A DNA stretch of 29,098 bases from Bacillota bacterium (GCA_012521805.1 JAAYLQ010000005.1:1-29098); one strand, 5' to 3'; numbered from the stretch's first letter, positions 8,119-16,663 are shown. Numbers and translations: made by a program. Notes: generated by a model not told the origin, from the sequence alone.

Positions 8119-9441
8119 CTAACCCTCCTCATTGACTAGTTCTGCAAGTAAAGTGTTTAAATCATATCCACACAGGTTCATCAACTGCATTACTGCAATT
8201 AATTGATCGTATTGGTTGTGGATCAAGTTAGTCTGCAGTCGGACTAATTCTAACTGATCCTCAGTGAGCTGTAATTCAGTTGCTAGGCCCACATCCAGGT
8301 GTTTGCGGCTGATTTCTAAATCTTGATGGGCTGCCGCCAAATCGTCTTCAAGCTGCTGCCGTTGAGCAGTAAGCAGCTCTAATTTCTGGACAAGCTGCAT
8401 TACCTGATCAGCAGTGTTTTTCTCTATTTCTGCTAAGCGCAGTTGGGCTTGTGCCAATTTTAGCTCATTTTTTTCTTTCTGCAGAGAGGGCGGATAAAGA
8501 CTTTTATTGGCCGTTACTACAACTGACCAAGTGGGAGATTGCTTGAAGTCGATATCCCACCATAAGTCTGCTGTTCCAGTCACAGACCATCCTGCAGATG
8601 CCTCGACTGCACTTAACTCGTTCTCAGCTCTTTCCACCGCAGCAAGGGCTTGACTCCTCTGATCGCTGGCAGCTAGTGCGAGATCAATTAACTGCTGCTG
8701 ATCATGCTCAAGCTGGTATTCTTTTGGATTAATCACCGGAAGGTAATTAATCCCCGCGGTATTCAGCAGATTATTGAGCTCGATATTTTGCTGTTTTATA
8801 CTCATTTTATAATCGGAGATTTTAGTCTCTGTATCATACAGCTGCTGTTTAAGCTGCTGTATTTGTGCTGTCTGTTCTTTAATCACTGCCGCCCGGTGAA
8901 CTTCCTCAAGGTATGCCAACCGCATTTCTTCTAAAGCAAAGTAATTGATTTGTTTATTCAATGAAACCAATGTTCCTGCGACCGAGAGGATCAGTTCGTT
9001 AGTCAGCGTAATCAGTGGATCCCGAGGGGATTGCTGTTCCACTGAGTCCGGTTTAAAGAAATCATAATCTAATGTGACGCCCACTTTGGACTTTGCTTCG
9101 AACTCAAATTTGTGCGTTTGGACATCCAATATTCCTTTCAGAGTTGTGTGGTCACCAAGGGGAATGTTGATTGTTACGTTTCCCTTAGCAGGATTGATAC
9201 TGCCGTCCCGAGCTTCGATTGGAACAGCGGAAAAATTAACAGTGGGTGTCTTGTCGGTCAGCTGCTGTTCCCTGGATGTAAGCTCGTGTTCCCAAAGCGC
9301 TAATTGATATCCTAGATTTTGAGCAACTGCTAAATCAACAGCTTCCTTCAGGGAAATAGGAATAGGTTCTGCAGATGCCGGGGAAGCGAATGCTGTAACC
9401 AAAACTACCAGCACTAACCAAAACACTGGTTTATGCTTCAT
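8119..9441 (-). CDS. TolC-family outer-membrane efflux protein with barrel strands
   Basis: A 440-residue exported protein of the outer-membrane efflux (OEP/TolC) family, expected to form the outer-membrane exit duct of the pump. Seen: a signal peptide (residues 1-23, cleavage after ASA), two long helical repeats with heptad-like Gln/Leu/Glu-rich segments, and a beta-rich stretch in each repeat (about 66-126 and 283-312, alternating hydrophobic and polar residues), where TolC places its barrel strands. ATG 9441 is preferred to GTG 9450 because GGAGG is correctly spaced only for it, and the signal peptide then begins properly. It overlaps the end of the preceding TolC-like gene by 11 bp. Confidence 0.85.
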   Translation of the reverse strand: MKHKPVFWLVLVVLVTAFASPASAEPIPISLKEAVDLAVAQNLGYQLALWEHELTSREQQLTDKTPTVNFSAVPIEARDGSINPAKGNVTINIPLGDHTTLKGILDVQTHKFEFEAKSKVGVTLDYDFFKPDSVEQQSPRDPLITLTNELILSVAGTLVSLNKQINYFALEEMRLAYLEEVHRAAVIKEQTAQIQQLKQQLYDTETKISDYKMSIKQQNIELNNLLNTAGINYLPVINPKEYQLEHDQQQLIDLALAASDQRSQALAAVERAENELSAVEASAGWSVTGTADLWWDIDFKQSPTWSVVVTANKSLYPPSLQKEKNELKLAQAQLRLAEIEKNTADQVMQLVQKLELLTAQRQQLEDDLAAAHQDLEISRKHLDVGLATELQLTEDQLELVRLQTNLIHNQYDQLIAVMQLMNLCGYDLNTLLAELVNEEG

Positions 9442-10501
9442 TCCCGGCACCTCCGGATGAAATCGGCTCCAAACCGATATTGATCAAAAATTGATCCCGC
9501 AGTTGACTGTAGTTCCACAATGCCTGCGTATAAGCATCTTCCGCTTGAGCCAATTTCTCCTGCTGGGCAACAACAGCCTGATTGCTGATTACTCCAGCAG
9601 CATATTTAGTTTCTTCCGCTTGAAGAATTTGCTGTTCTAAGTACAGCTCCCGTTCTTTGGTGCGGACATTTTCAGCTGCATTTTTGATCTGATAGTATTC
9701 ACTGCGAATTTTAAAATACAGATTTGTTTCAGCCTGCATCAAGCGAACTTCTGCTTTTTTCTGTTCTGCCAATGCTTTTTCTAACTCAACCCGAGGGGTA
9801 AACTCATTATCCGCGGCATTAACTGCATCCACTGCTTTGGTAAGAGCTTCTTTTGCTGTCTTAATCGTCTGGTCATGGTTTAAAGCCAGCTGATAAGCTT
9901 GTTCCAACTTAAGTTCAAAGGGAACAAAATCCACATTGATTTGATCTGTAAGGATTACTTGAATCGCCAAGTTCAGCCCTAATGTATTGTTAAACTCCAG
10001 ATATTTAGTTTCTAAAGTGATTAAAGCATTTTGATAGGCGTTTTCTGCATTCAGCAGACTGTTTTTTGATCGCTGCAGATCTAGTGTTGAAATAACTCCG
10101 GCGTCGAACTTAGCCTGATCAATTGCCAATTGTGTTTTAGCTCGGTTAAGGGCTTTTTCTTGATTTGCTGCGCTTGCTTCCTGCTGGAGCAGCTCATAAT
10201 ACGCGGTTCTAACTTTAGTGGTTAGGTCCTGTTTGGCATTAGCGTATTTCTGCTCCAGCTCTTCTAGTTTTGTTTGAGCTGATTCGATCATTTCCGCGTC
10301 ATCAATTATTAAAGCACGATTCAGTTCTTTTTGGGCCTCTTCAAGATCAATTTTAATTAAATGTAAATCGAGGTTATGATCTAATGCCTGGGTAATAGCT
10401 TGTTCAAGGCTCAGCTCCAATACAGCTGGATCAGCAGCAGCTGCTGCTGCTAGGATTGCCCACAGCACAACTACTCCAAACAGATTCAAACACTTTTTCA
10501 T
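9431..10501 (-). CDS. TolC-family protein apparently lacking barrel strands
   Basis: A 356-residue exported protein of the TolC family, about 80-100 residues shorter than usual. Seen: a signal peptide (residues 1-23), two helical repeats each with the family signatures (KVRTAYYELL, KFDAGVISTLDL; KIRSEYYQIK, KYAAGVISNQAV) and almost continuous coiled-coil character. Where TolC proteins have barrel strands, this one has only short helical or polar linkers (about 62-95 and 228-242). It may therefore be a periplasmic helical duct component rather than an outer-membrane pore. The start overlaps the ATPase stop by four bases (ATGA), with AAAGGAGG upstream. Codon use and composition look like those of its neighbours. 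Confidence 0.85.
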   Translation of the reverse strand: MKKCLNLFGVVVLWAILAAAAAADPAVLELSLEQAITQALDHNLDLHLIKIDLEEAQKELNRALIIDDAEMIESAQTKLEELEQKYANAKQDLTTKVRTAYYELLQQEASAANQEKALNRAKTQLAIDQAKFDAGVISTLDLQRSKNSLLNAENAYQNALITLETKYLEFNNTLGLNLAIQVILTDQINVDFVPFELKLEQAYQLALNHDQTIKTAKEALTKAVDAVNAADNEFTPRVELEKALAEQKKAEVRLMQAETNLYFKIRSEYYQIKNAAENVRTKERELYLEQQILQAEETKYAAGVISNQAVVAQQEKLAQAEDAYTQALWNYSQLRDQFLINIGLEPISSGGAGNEA

Positions 10502-11211
10502 GAACTAGACCTCCTTTGGGCAGGCTCGGCTGAAGGTTTTAACGCTTCGTCAGAAATGATTTTTCCATCCTGCAGCTTCACCAATCTTTTCCCGTACAGG
10601 CTGATACTAGGGTCGTGAGTCACGATAACAATGGTGGTTCCCTGTTCATTAAGTTCGCACAAAAGCTCCATGATTTCTTTCCCCTGATCGGTAGCCAAAT
10701 TACCAGTAGGTTCGTCTGCAAGAAGCAGGGTAGGATTATTGGCTAAAGCTCTGGCAATGGCAACACGCTGCTGTTCACCACCGGACAGCTGATTGGGAAA
10801 ATGTTTGAGGCGGTGGGACATGCCTACCATTTGCAGTAATTCCTCCGCCCGCTTAATCCGCTCTGCCTTTGGCTTTTTAGCATAGGCTAACGGGACCATC
10901 ACATTTTCTAAGGCATTGAGCTCAGGGAACAGGTTGTAGCTTTGAAAGATAAAGCCAAAGTGGCGGTTGCGGATCCGTGCTAGCTCCCGGTCGCTCAGAT
11001 CAGTGATATCTACATCTTCTAATAAATAGGTACCAAAAGTTGGCTGATCCAACACACCCAAGATATTCAAAAGTGTTGATTTCCCGGAACCAGATGGACC
11101 CATAACTGAAATAAACTCACCGCGCTCTATGGCTAAGGTTACGTCATCTAAGGCATTGATTTCTATTTCTCCCATGTAGTACTGCTTTGTGATATTCTGC
11201 AGCTTAATCAT
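10498..11211 (-). CDS. ABC transporter ATP-binding protein (MacB/LolD type)
   Basis: A 237-residue cytoplasmic ATPase that powers the two MacB-type permeases of this operon. Seen: Walker A GPSGSGKST (residues 38-46), the Q-loop region FGFIFQSYNL, the ABC signature LSGGEQQR (142-149), Walker B LLLADEP (162-168) followed by TGNL, and the H-loop VTHDPS. The ADEPTGNLA segment is characteristic of the MacB/LolD/FtsE subgroup. It ends in a polar, basic, Ser-rich tail. The ATG overlaps the adaptor gene stop by four bases, with AAGGAGG upstream, so the two are translationally coupled. Confidence 0.95.
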   Translation of the reverse strand: MIKLQNITKQYYMGEIEINALDDVTLAIERGEFISVMGPSGSGKSTLLNILGVLDQPTFGTYLLEDVDITDLSDRELARIRNRHFGFIFQSYNLFPELNALENVMVPLAYAKKPKAERIKRAEELLQMVGMSHRLKHFPNQLSGGEQQRVAIARALANNPTLLLADEPTGNLATDQGKEIMELLCELNEQGTTIVIVTHDPSISLYGKRLVKLQDGKIISDEALKPSAEPAQRRSSS

Positions 11212-12515
11212 AATGCTCGGCCTCCTTCAGGCAGAATTTCAATTGCTTCCAGATGGCGGAACTGATCATAGGAGCTGGTAATCACTTTTTCTCCAACTTC
11301 AAGCCCGCTTAAAACTTGGATGTTATTGCCTTGAATCAATCCAAACTGGACATCCCGCTGTACTGCTCGGTCTCCTTCGATTACGTACACAAAAAGCTGC
11401 TGACCGCTGGTGAGGTATGCTCCTCTTGGCAGATACATACTGCTGCGGTAAATTCCCAAATGAATATTTGCTGTTACATTGCTGTACGGCCTAAACTCGG
11501 CAGCCTTATCCTGGAATTCGAGATGGACATCGACTAGTGCACCATCCTGGCTCTGGTGAGCTTGAGGTGCAATATAGCTGACTACCGCGGGGTAAGATGT
11601 TTGACCTACTGTGATTTCAGCCGGAGTTCCCACAGTAAAACGTTCTGCTTGGGCTACACTCACACTGCTCTTAATAAACTGAGTTGTTAAATCAGCAATC
11701 GAAATTAGTTTATCAGCTTCTTTCACGTCAGTGCCTGGCTTAGTATTGATGGCAAGTACGCGGCCGCTGATTGGAGCTCTGACTGTAAGACTGTTGATTT
11801 TTTCTGTTACAGACTGCAGTTCGGCCTGCGCATCCGCTAGATTCTTTTGTGCCTGCTCTAAGGCATTTTCATGGGTGCGGAGCAGTTTAGTTAAGTCTCG
11901 TTCTGCTGTCAGCAGCGCCTGTTTGGCAGCGGCAGCTTCTTGCTCTGCTTTTTCCAGCTCAACGCGGGCTATTACCCCAAAGTCATACAATTTTCTCTGG
12001 AGTTGAAGGTTAGCCTGCTTGGCAGCAAGGTCCTGTTCTGCTTTGGCTATTTTATCCTGAGCGGTGATCAGTTCGTAGGCTTGATCGTCCGTTAACTGCT
12101 CCAGCGCTTTTTCGGCAGCGTCTAGATCAGCAGCGGCTTTAATCTGAGCGTCGTGAAGGCTTGGTGAGTGCAGTTGCATTAACAGGTCACCTGCAGCAAC
12201 ATCATCGCCTTCATTAACCAAAATTTCAGTTACCGCTGCGGCAGCTTCAGCTTTAATTTCAACAATCGTTTTAGGGGTAATGGTTCCGCTGGCAGAGATC
12301 CGATCGATAAAATCCATGGTTCCTACTTCGGCAAAAGTGTAAAAATTAAGGACAAATTTCTCTTCTTTTGGGAAAAAATAGCTATAAGCAGTCAGGACAA
12401 TAACCGCCATAATTAATACAGTAAATGCGAATAGTCCTAAATTTTTGGTTCCACCAGTCCGTCTTTTGCGTTTTTTTGGCTTGTTGACAATAATTGACTC
12501 TCTTGATTCGGGCAC
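11208..12515 (-). CDS. Periplasmic adaptor (membrane fusion protein, HlyD/MacA type)
   Basis: A 435-residue adaptor that links the inner-membrane ABC pump to a TolC-type duct. Seen: a Lys/Arg-rich cytoplasmic N-terminus, one membrane anchor (about residues 27-48), a lipoyl-like half (VTEILVNEGDDVAAGDLLMQL), a long alpha-helical hairpin rich in Ala, Glu and Gln, the second lipoyl half (VRAPISGRVLAINTKPGTDV), then beta-barrel and membrane-proximal domains. GTG 12515 is taken as the start because GGAGG lies six bases upstream. It is the first gene of a six-gene minus-strand operon and is preceded by a divergent regulatory region with an imperfect dyad. Confidence 0.92.
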   Translation of the reverse strand: MPESRESIIVNKPKKRKRRTGGTKNLGLFAFTVLIMAVIVLTAYSYFFPKEEKFVLNFYTFAEVGTMDFIDRISASGTITPKTIVEIKAEAAAAVTEILVNEGDDVAAGDLLMQLHSPSLHDAQIKAAADLDAAEKALEQLTDDQAYELITAQDKIAKAEQDLAAKQANLQLQRKLYDFGVIARVELEKAEQEAAAAKQALLTAERDLTKLLRTHENALEQAQKNLADAQAELQSVTEKINSLTVRAPISGRVLAINTKPGTDVKEADKLISIADLTTQFIKSSVSVAQAERFTVGTPAEITVGQTSYPAVVSYIAPQAHQSQDGALVDVHLEFQDKAAEFRPYSNVTANIHLGIYRSSMYLPRGAYLTSGQQLFVYVIEGDRAVQRDVQFGLIQGNNIQVLSGLEVGEKVITSSYDQFRHLEAIEILPEGGRAL

Positions 12516-12563
12516 ATTTTTCCTCCTCCCGTGCTTTTAGTGGTGTTGCAGGGAATAAATAGA

Positions 12564-12603
12564 ACTGTGGTGAACTATTAAACTACAGTGGTCGATCTGT
12601 TAA
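12564..12603 (-). promoter_or_regulatory. Candidate promoter with operator-like dyad for the efflux operon
   Basis: On the minus strand TTAACA (12603-12598) and TTTAAT (12582-12577) form a possible -35/-10 pair with a short 15-bp spacer. The -10 lies inside an imperfect inverted repeat, ACTGTGGT (12564-12571) and ACTACAGT (12582-12589), one mismatch in eight, ten bases apart. A dimeric repressor there would block transcription. Promoter and operator are both inferred from pattern only. Confidence 0.35.
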
Positions 12604-12725
12604 TAAATTCATCCGGCCGCAGGCTGTTTTGGAGGTTGGCATCCCCTTTCTAGACAGTAGTTAGCAATTTTGCGCTGTTTTCCTGCTAAAACTCCAATTT
12701 TCTTGGACATTATTCACTGCATTGA

Positions 12726-12756
12726 GCATGAGCCAAGCTCGCCAGCGAATATACTA
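12726..12756 (+). promoter_or_regulatory. Possible sporulation-type promoter of cwlD
   Basis: TATACTA at 12750-12756 matches six of seven bases of the CATACTA -10 element typical of forespore sigma factors, and GCATG at 12726-12730 fits the loose -35 pattern, but the spacer is about 19 bp, longer than usual. No good sigma-A -35 is spaced to this -10. In Bacillus subtilis cwlD is a sporulation gene, so the fit is suggestive only. Confidence 0.3.
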
Positions 12757-12784
12757 AAGACAGCAGGAAAAAGGAGGATGCCTA

Positions 12785-13525
12785 ATGTCCCGCAAGCGGA
12801 GATTCTTCTGGGTGACAATAACCAGGCAGTATCTGATAGCGTTTTGTCTGCTGGTGCTCTTGCTCTATGTGCTTACATTGCCAGAAAGCTATCATTTGGC
12901 GGTTCTATCGACTGCTGTAGTTTCGACACCAGTTAAGTACGATGTGATTATTGATCCGGGGCATGGAGGAATAGATTCGGGCGGTATTGGTGCTGGGGAC
13001 ATTTATGAAAAGGATATTGTACTGGATATTGCCTTGAAAATGAGGGATTTTTTGGAAGAACGGGGACTGAAGGTTGGATTGACCCGCAGTGATGATTCAG
13101 ATGTAACCCATTTGGCGAACATTAGAGGAACTAGGCATCAGCGGGACTTAAATGGGCGTTTTCTGGCTATGCATGAGGGCAGTATTGGGATCAGCATCCA
13201 TGCTAATGTTACTAAGGATCCAAAGGAAAAAGGTGCCATCGTTTTTTATATGCGTGACTCTTATATTGATCAGATCTACGCGAAGACTGTTTTTGAGGAA
13301 CTGGAAAAGGTACAGGTATTAAACCACCCGGAACCGATTCCCCGGGGAAATCTGCTGCTGTTAAAAGCAAAGCCTCCGGTTTTACTAGTGGAAGTGGGTT
13401 TTTTGTCCAATCAGGAGGATCTGAATAAGCTGGTAAACCCAGGGTTCCGGCAAGTTTTAGCGGAGGCTATTGGTCAAGGCGTTTTAAATTTTCATAATTT
13501 CTATCGCTTAGAGCAGTCAGAATAG
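12785..13525 (+). CDS. cwlD: N-acetylmuramoyl-L-alanine amidase, CwlD type
   Basis: A 246-residue zinc amidase (Amidase_3) that cleaves the lactyl-peptide bond of peptidoglycan. In spore formers CwlD removes side chains so that muramic delta-lactam of the cortex can form. Seen: a basic N-terminus and an uncleaved-looking membrane anchor (about residues 15-32), the zinc histidine His60 in VIIDPGHGG, the zinc glutamate Glu75 in YEKDIVLDIA, the third ligand in SIHAN, and the catalytic glutamate in LLVEVGFLSN. The ribosome-binding site AAAGGAGGA precedes ATG. The 3' end overlaps the converging mtnN by 25 bp, with no terminator between. Its presence is the best evidence here for sporulation. Confidence 0.9.
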   Translation: MSRKRRFFWVTITRQYLIAFCLLVLLLYVLTLPESYHLAVLSTAVVSTPVKYDVIIDPGHGGIDSGGIGAGDIYEKDIVLDIALKMRDFLEERGLKVGLTRSDDSDVTHLANIRGTRHQRDLNGRFLAMHEGSIGISIHANVTKDPKEKGAIVFYMRDSYIDQIYAKTVFEELEKVQVLNHPEPIPRGNLLLLKAKPPVLLVEVGFLSNQEDLNKLVNPGFRQVLAEAIGQGVLNFHNFYRLEQSE

Positions 13526-14214
13526 GCTGCGGCAATTTCAGTTACAATTTGATTCAAGTCAGGAATGATTTGCATAAGGAAAGTTTTAAAATCAGCTGGA
13601 GCACTATCATCCGCTTGATCAGAAATTGCCCGGATGATTGTATATGGAATCTGATTTAAATGGGCTGTATGGGCAATGGCAGCTCCTTCCATTTCAGCGC
13701 AAAGCGCGTTAAAAGTTTTATGGAGATACTCTTTCCGTTCTGCGCTGGAAATGAACTGATCACCGCTTGCTATTACACCGAGATGGGTGCGCTGCCTGCC
13801 TACAACTTTATGAGCCGCGTGGACAGCTGCTGTCTTCAGCTGATTATCCGCAGCAAAACAGGTTTCCTGAAAACCTGGGACCATGCCCGGTTCATAGCCG
13901 AATACTGTAGCATCAAAATCGTGATGAACAGCGCAGTCTGCAATCACTACATCGCCAATCTTGACTTGAGGGTCAACACCACCCGCAACACCTGTGTTGA
14001 TCACAGCGCCCACCTGAAAATGATCAATTAAAATTTGGGTGCACACAGCAGCATTAACTTTACCAACACCGCATCTGACAACTATTACCGGCTGGCTGCC
14101 GAGTTTGCCCTGATGAAAAATAAGTCCAGCAATAGTGGTTGCGGTCCGGTCTTCAAGTTTAGCGATCAATCCTTCAACCTCTTCGGTCATTGCACCGATA
14201 ATACCGATAGCCAT
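13501..14214 (-). CDS. mtnN: 5'-methylthioadenosine/S-adenosylhomocysteine nucleosidase
   Basis: A 237-residue cytoplasmic nucleosidase that splits methylthioadenosine and S-adenosylhomocysteine to adenine and the thioribose product, clearing SAM by-products and feeding methionine salvage. Seen: the opening GIIGAMTEEVEGL with the catalytic-site glutamate, NTGVAGGVDPQVKIGDVVIA, the ASGDQFIS segment, the ribose-binding MEGAAIAH and the catalytic aspartate in ISDQADDSAP. Length is normal. It converges on cwlD with a 25-bp overlap of coding ends and is divergent from pgi across a 106-bp gap. No luxS or other methionine-cycle gene is adjacent. Confidence 0.95.
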   Translation of the reverse strand: MAIGIIGAMTEEVEGLIAKLEDRTATTIAGLIFHQGKLGSQPVIVVRCGVGKVNAAVCTQILIDHFQVGAVINTGVAGGVDPQVKIGDVVIADCAVHHDFDATVFGYEPGMVPGFQETCFAADNQLKTAAVHAAHKVVGRQRTHLGVIASGDQFISSAERKEYLHKTFNALCAEMEGAAIAHTAHLNQIPYTIIRAISDQADDSAPADFKTFLMQIIPDLNQIVTEIAAAYSDCSKR

Positions 14215-14320
14215 TGTTCATCATCTCCAATATATGGTATAGTAGCAGTATTAGCTATGTATTAGTTTATCAATATCGCTAGCCCAGTTCAACTAGTCTA
14301 GAGCAAAGGAGTTGAAAGCT

Positions 14321-15670
14321 GTGAAGCAGTTATCTTTTGATTACAGCAATGCCCTATCATTTTTTAGTGAGCATGAATTGGACAACCTTGCTGAAGAAGT
14401 CATGCTGGCTCACAAACGCCTGCATGAAAAGACCGGTGCCGGCAGTGACTTTCTTGGCTGGGTTGATCTGCCTACAGCTTATGATCGAGAAGAGTATCAG
14501 CGAATTAAGCAGGCGGCAGCCAAAATTCGTTCTGACTCTGAAGTGTTCCTGGTAATTGGTATCGGCGGATCGTACTTAGGAGCTAGAGCCGCTATCGAGA
14601 TGCTCAACAACGGATTTTACAATCTTCTGCCTGATCACAAGCGGGGTGGTCCCCAGATCTTTTTTGTTGGACACAATCTCAGCGGCACTTACTTAGCTGA
14701 ACTAATGCAGTTGATTGAGGGTAAGGAAGTTTCAATTAACGTAATTTCAAAGTCAGGTACTACTACTGAACCGGCTTTGGCCTTTCGCATTCTGCGGGAA
14801 CATTTAGAGAAGCGATATGGCGGTGACGAAGCTGCTAGGCGCATCTATGTCACTACCGACCAGGAGAAAGGAGCACTTAAAGCGCTGGCTGACCGCAAAG
14901 GTTACCAAACTTTTGTTATTCCTGATGATGTAGGAGGACGTTACTCAGTCCTAACAGCAGTAGGTTTACTGCCGATTGCGGTTGCTGGTATTGATACTGA
15001 TGCGATGTTGGCAGGGGCAGCCCAAGCTCAGGAGTGGTACTCAGTTCCCCAGTTAAGAGAAAATCCGGCTTATCAGTATGCTGCGGTGCGCAATATTCTC
15101 TACCGCAAAGGCAGAACTATGGAAATTATGGTCAATTATGAGCCGAAAATGCATTTCTTTACCGAATGGTGGAAACAACTGTTTGGTGAGAGCGAAGGTA
15201 AGGATCACAAGGGGATTTTCCCTGCTGGTGTAGATTTTTCTACTGATCTGCATTCCCTGGGTCAATATATTCAAGAAGGCCTGCGCAATCTTTTTGAGAC
15301 AGTGCTGGTTGTGGAAAAACCTGAAACAGACATTACTATCAGCAGCGATCCCGATAACGTTGATGGCTTAAACTTCCTTGCAGGAAAAACATTTGATTTT
15401 GTCAACAAACAGGCTTTCAAAGGTACAGTTCTCGCTCATGTAGACGGAGGAGTTCCGAACTTGGTAGTGTCAATTCCAGAGGTTACACCAGCGTATTTTG
15501 GTGCGTTAGTATATTTCTTTGAAAAAGCCTGCGGTATCAGTGGATACCTGCTGGGAGTCAATCCTTTTGATCAGCCTGGTGTGGAAGCTTATAAGCAGAA
15601 TATGTTTGCTCTATTAGGTAAACCTGGTTTCGAAGAGCGTCTAGAGTTGTTAAAAGCAAAAATGAAGTAA
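14321..15670 (+). CDS. pgi: Glucose-6-phosphate isomerase
   Basis: A 449-residue cytoplasmic glycolytic enzyme interconverting glucose 6-phosphate and fructose 6-phosphate. Seen: an N-terminus closely resembling Bacillus Pgi (FDYSNALSFFSEHEL, EKTGAGSDFLGWVDLP), the SIS sugar-phosphate site (GIGGSYLGARAA and SKSGTTTEPALAF), the catalytic segment GESEGKDHKGIFP and the LHSLGQYIQEG signature. The length of about 450 is the Firmicute-type short Pgi. GTG 14321 is chosen because AAAGGAG lies nine bases upstream, while a TTG at 14312 overlaps that site. A hairpin overlaps the stop codon. With zwf in this window it covers both fates of glucose 6-phosphate, though in separate units. Confidence 0.97.
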   Translation: MKQLSFDYSNALSFFSEHELDNLAEEVMLAHKRLHEKTGAGSDFLGWVDLPTAYDREEYQRIKQAAAKIRSDSEVFLVIGIGGSYLGARAAIEMLNNGFYNLLPDHKRGGPQIFFVGHNLSGTYLAELMQLIEGKEVSINVISKSGTTTEPALAFRILREHLEKRYGGDEAARRIYVTTDQEKGALKALADRKGYQTFVIPDDVGGRYSVLTAVGLLPIAVAGIDTDAMLAGAAQAQEWYSVPQLRENPAYQYAAVRNILYRKGRTMEIMVNYEPKMHFFTEWWKQLFGESEGKDHKGIFPAGVDFSTDLHSLGQYIQEGLRNLFETVLVVEKPETDITISSDPDNVDGLNFLAGKTFDFVNKQAFKGTVLAHVDGGVPNLVVSIPEVTPAYFGALVYFFEKACGISGYLLGVNPFDQPGVEAYKQNMFALLGKPGFEERLELLKAKMK

Positions 15671-15690
15671 AGCTCCCTTGGCGGAGCTTT
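15669..15690 (+). terminator. Weak hairpin at the end of pgi
   Basis: AAAGCTCC (15669-15676) pairs with GGAGCTTT (15683-15690) around a 6-base loop, overlapping the pgi stop. No T-tract follows, so termination is probably partial and znuA may receive readthrough. Confidence 0.4.
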
Positions 15691-15763
15691 ACTGCTCTAA
15701 GCATAGCAACGGCAGAGCTTAAGTATACTGGAACGAGGAGATTAAAGAGAGGCGGTGATTTTG

Positions 15764-16663
15764 ATGAAGCGGAAGGGCTTATGGATTTTATTTATAATTG
15801 GATTAGTGTGGTTGAGTTCGATGCCAGCTTTGGCTGAGGTGAAGGTAGTAACTACATTCTCCGTTCTAGCAGATTTGGCTGCGCAGGTAGGTGGAGACTT
15901 AGTTGTAGTGGAATCCATAATTCCCCCAGGAAGTGATCCTCATCATTGGGAACCCACGCCAAGAGAAGCCCGAATGATAGCTGGTGCTGATGTAGTCTTC
16001 TGCAATGGATTAGGACTGGACGTATGGCTTGATCGTTTAATTGCGAATGCTGCAGCTAAAGTTCCTGTTATTACCTTATCCGATGGGCTGCAAGCTCTGT
16101 CTTATCAACATCAAAGTAACCATGACCATCTGCATGATAATGGCGATAGTGATCCCCATATGTGGTTGGATGTGGCTTATGCTATGGATTATGTTAAGCG
16201 GATTGCAGAAGTCTACAGTCAGATTGATACAGCAAATGCGGCATATTATCAATCGCGGGCAGAATCGTATTTACAGCAATTAAGGGAATTGGACAACTGG
16301 CTGCTGGAAGTGGTTGCTCAGATTCCTGAAGATAATCGAAAGATCATTACCTATCACAACAGTTTTTCCTATTTTGCCCAGCGCTATGGCTTAAGTGTAG
16401 AAGCGTATCTCGTGTTAAACCCAGACCGAGAGCCCAGCGTAAAAGATATGATGCAGTTAACGCAGCTGCTGGCTGCTCATCCCCGCCGAGTGATGTTCAT
16501 AGAGCCGCAGGCGAGTACGGGAGGACGGTATGCTGAGGCAGCAGTTTATGAGGTTGGGGGACGGATATATACTCTTTATACTGATACTTTGACTGAGGCG
16601 GTACCTAATTATATTGAAATGATGCGGTGGAATGGAAATACCTTGTTGGAGGCGCTGAAGTGA
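15764..16663 (+). CDS. znuA: Zinc/manganese ABC transporter substrate-binding protein, ZnuA type
   Basis: A 299-residue exported cluster A-I metal-binding protein that delivers Zn2+ (or Mn2+) to the ZnuB permease. Seen: a signal peptide (residues 1-24, ending PALA), and the four expected ligands: His60 in DPHHWEPTP, His132 in DPHMWLD, His198 in TYHNSF and Asp274 in YTDTLTEAVPNY. A short His/Asp-rich loop (residues 116-125) is typical of zinc-binding members, though shorter than in enterobacterial ZnuA. No lipobox cysteine is present, so it would be free in the periplasm, as expected for a diderm. ATG 15764 is preferred over GTG 15755, which lies inside the ribosome-binding site. The stop overlaps the znuC start by four bases. 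Confidence 0.92.
   Translation: MKRKGLWILFIIGLVWLSSMPALAEVKVVTTFSVLADLAAQVGGDLVVVESIIPPGSDPHHWEPTPREARMIAGADVVFCNGLGLDVWLDRLIANAAAKVPVITLSDGLQALSYQHQSNHDHLHDNGDSDPHMWLDVAYAMDYVKRIAEVYSQIDTANAAYYQSRAESYLQQLRELDNWLLEVVAQIPEDNRKIITYHNSFSYFAQRYGLSVEAYLVLNPDREPSVKDMMQLTQLLAAHPRRVMFIEPQASTGGRYAEAAVYEVGGRIYTLYTDTLTEAVPNYIEMMRWNGNTLLEALK

Noticed and set aside
15701..15729. Promoter upstream of znuA
   Set aside because: TATACT at 15724-15729 is a fair -10, but no -35-like hexamer lies 16-18 bp upstream; no recognisable Zur site was seen.
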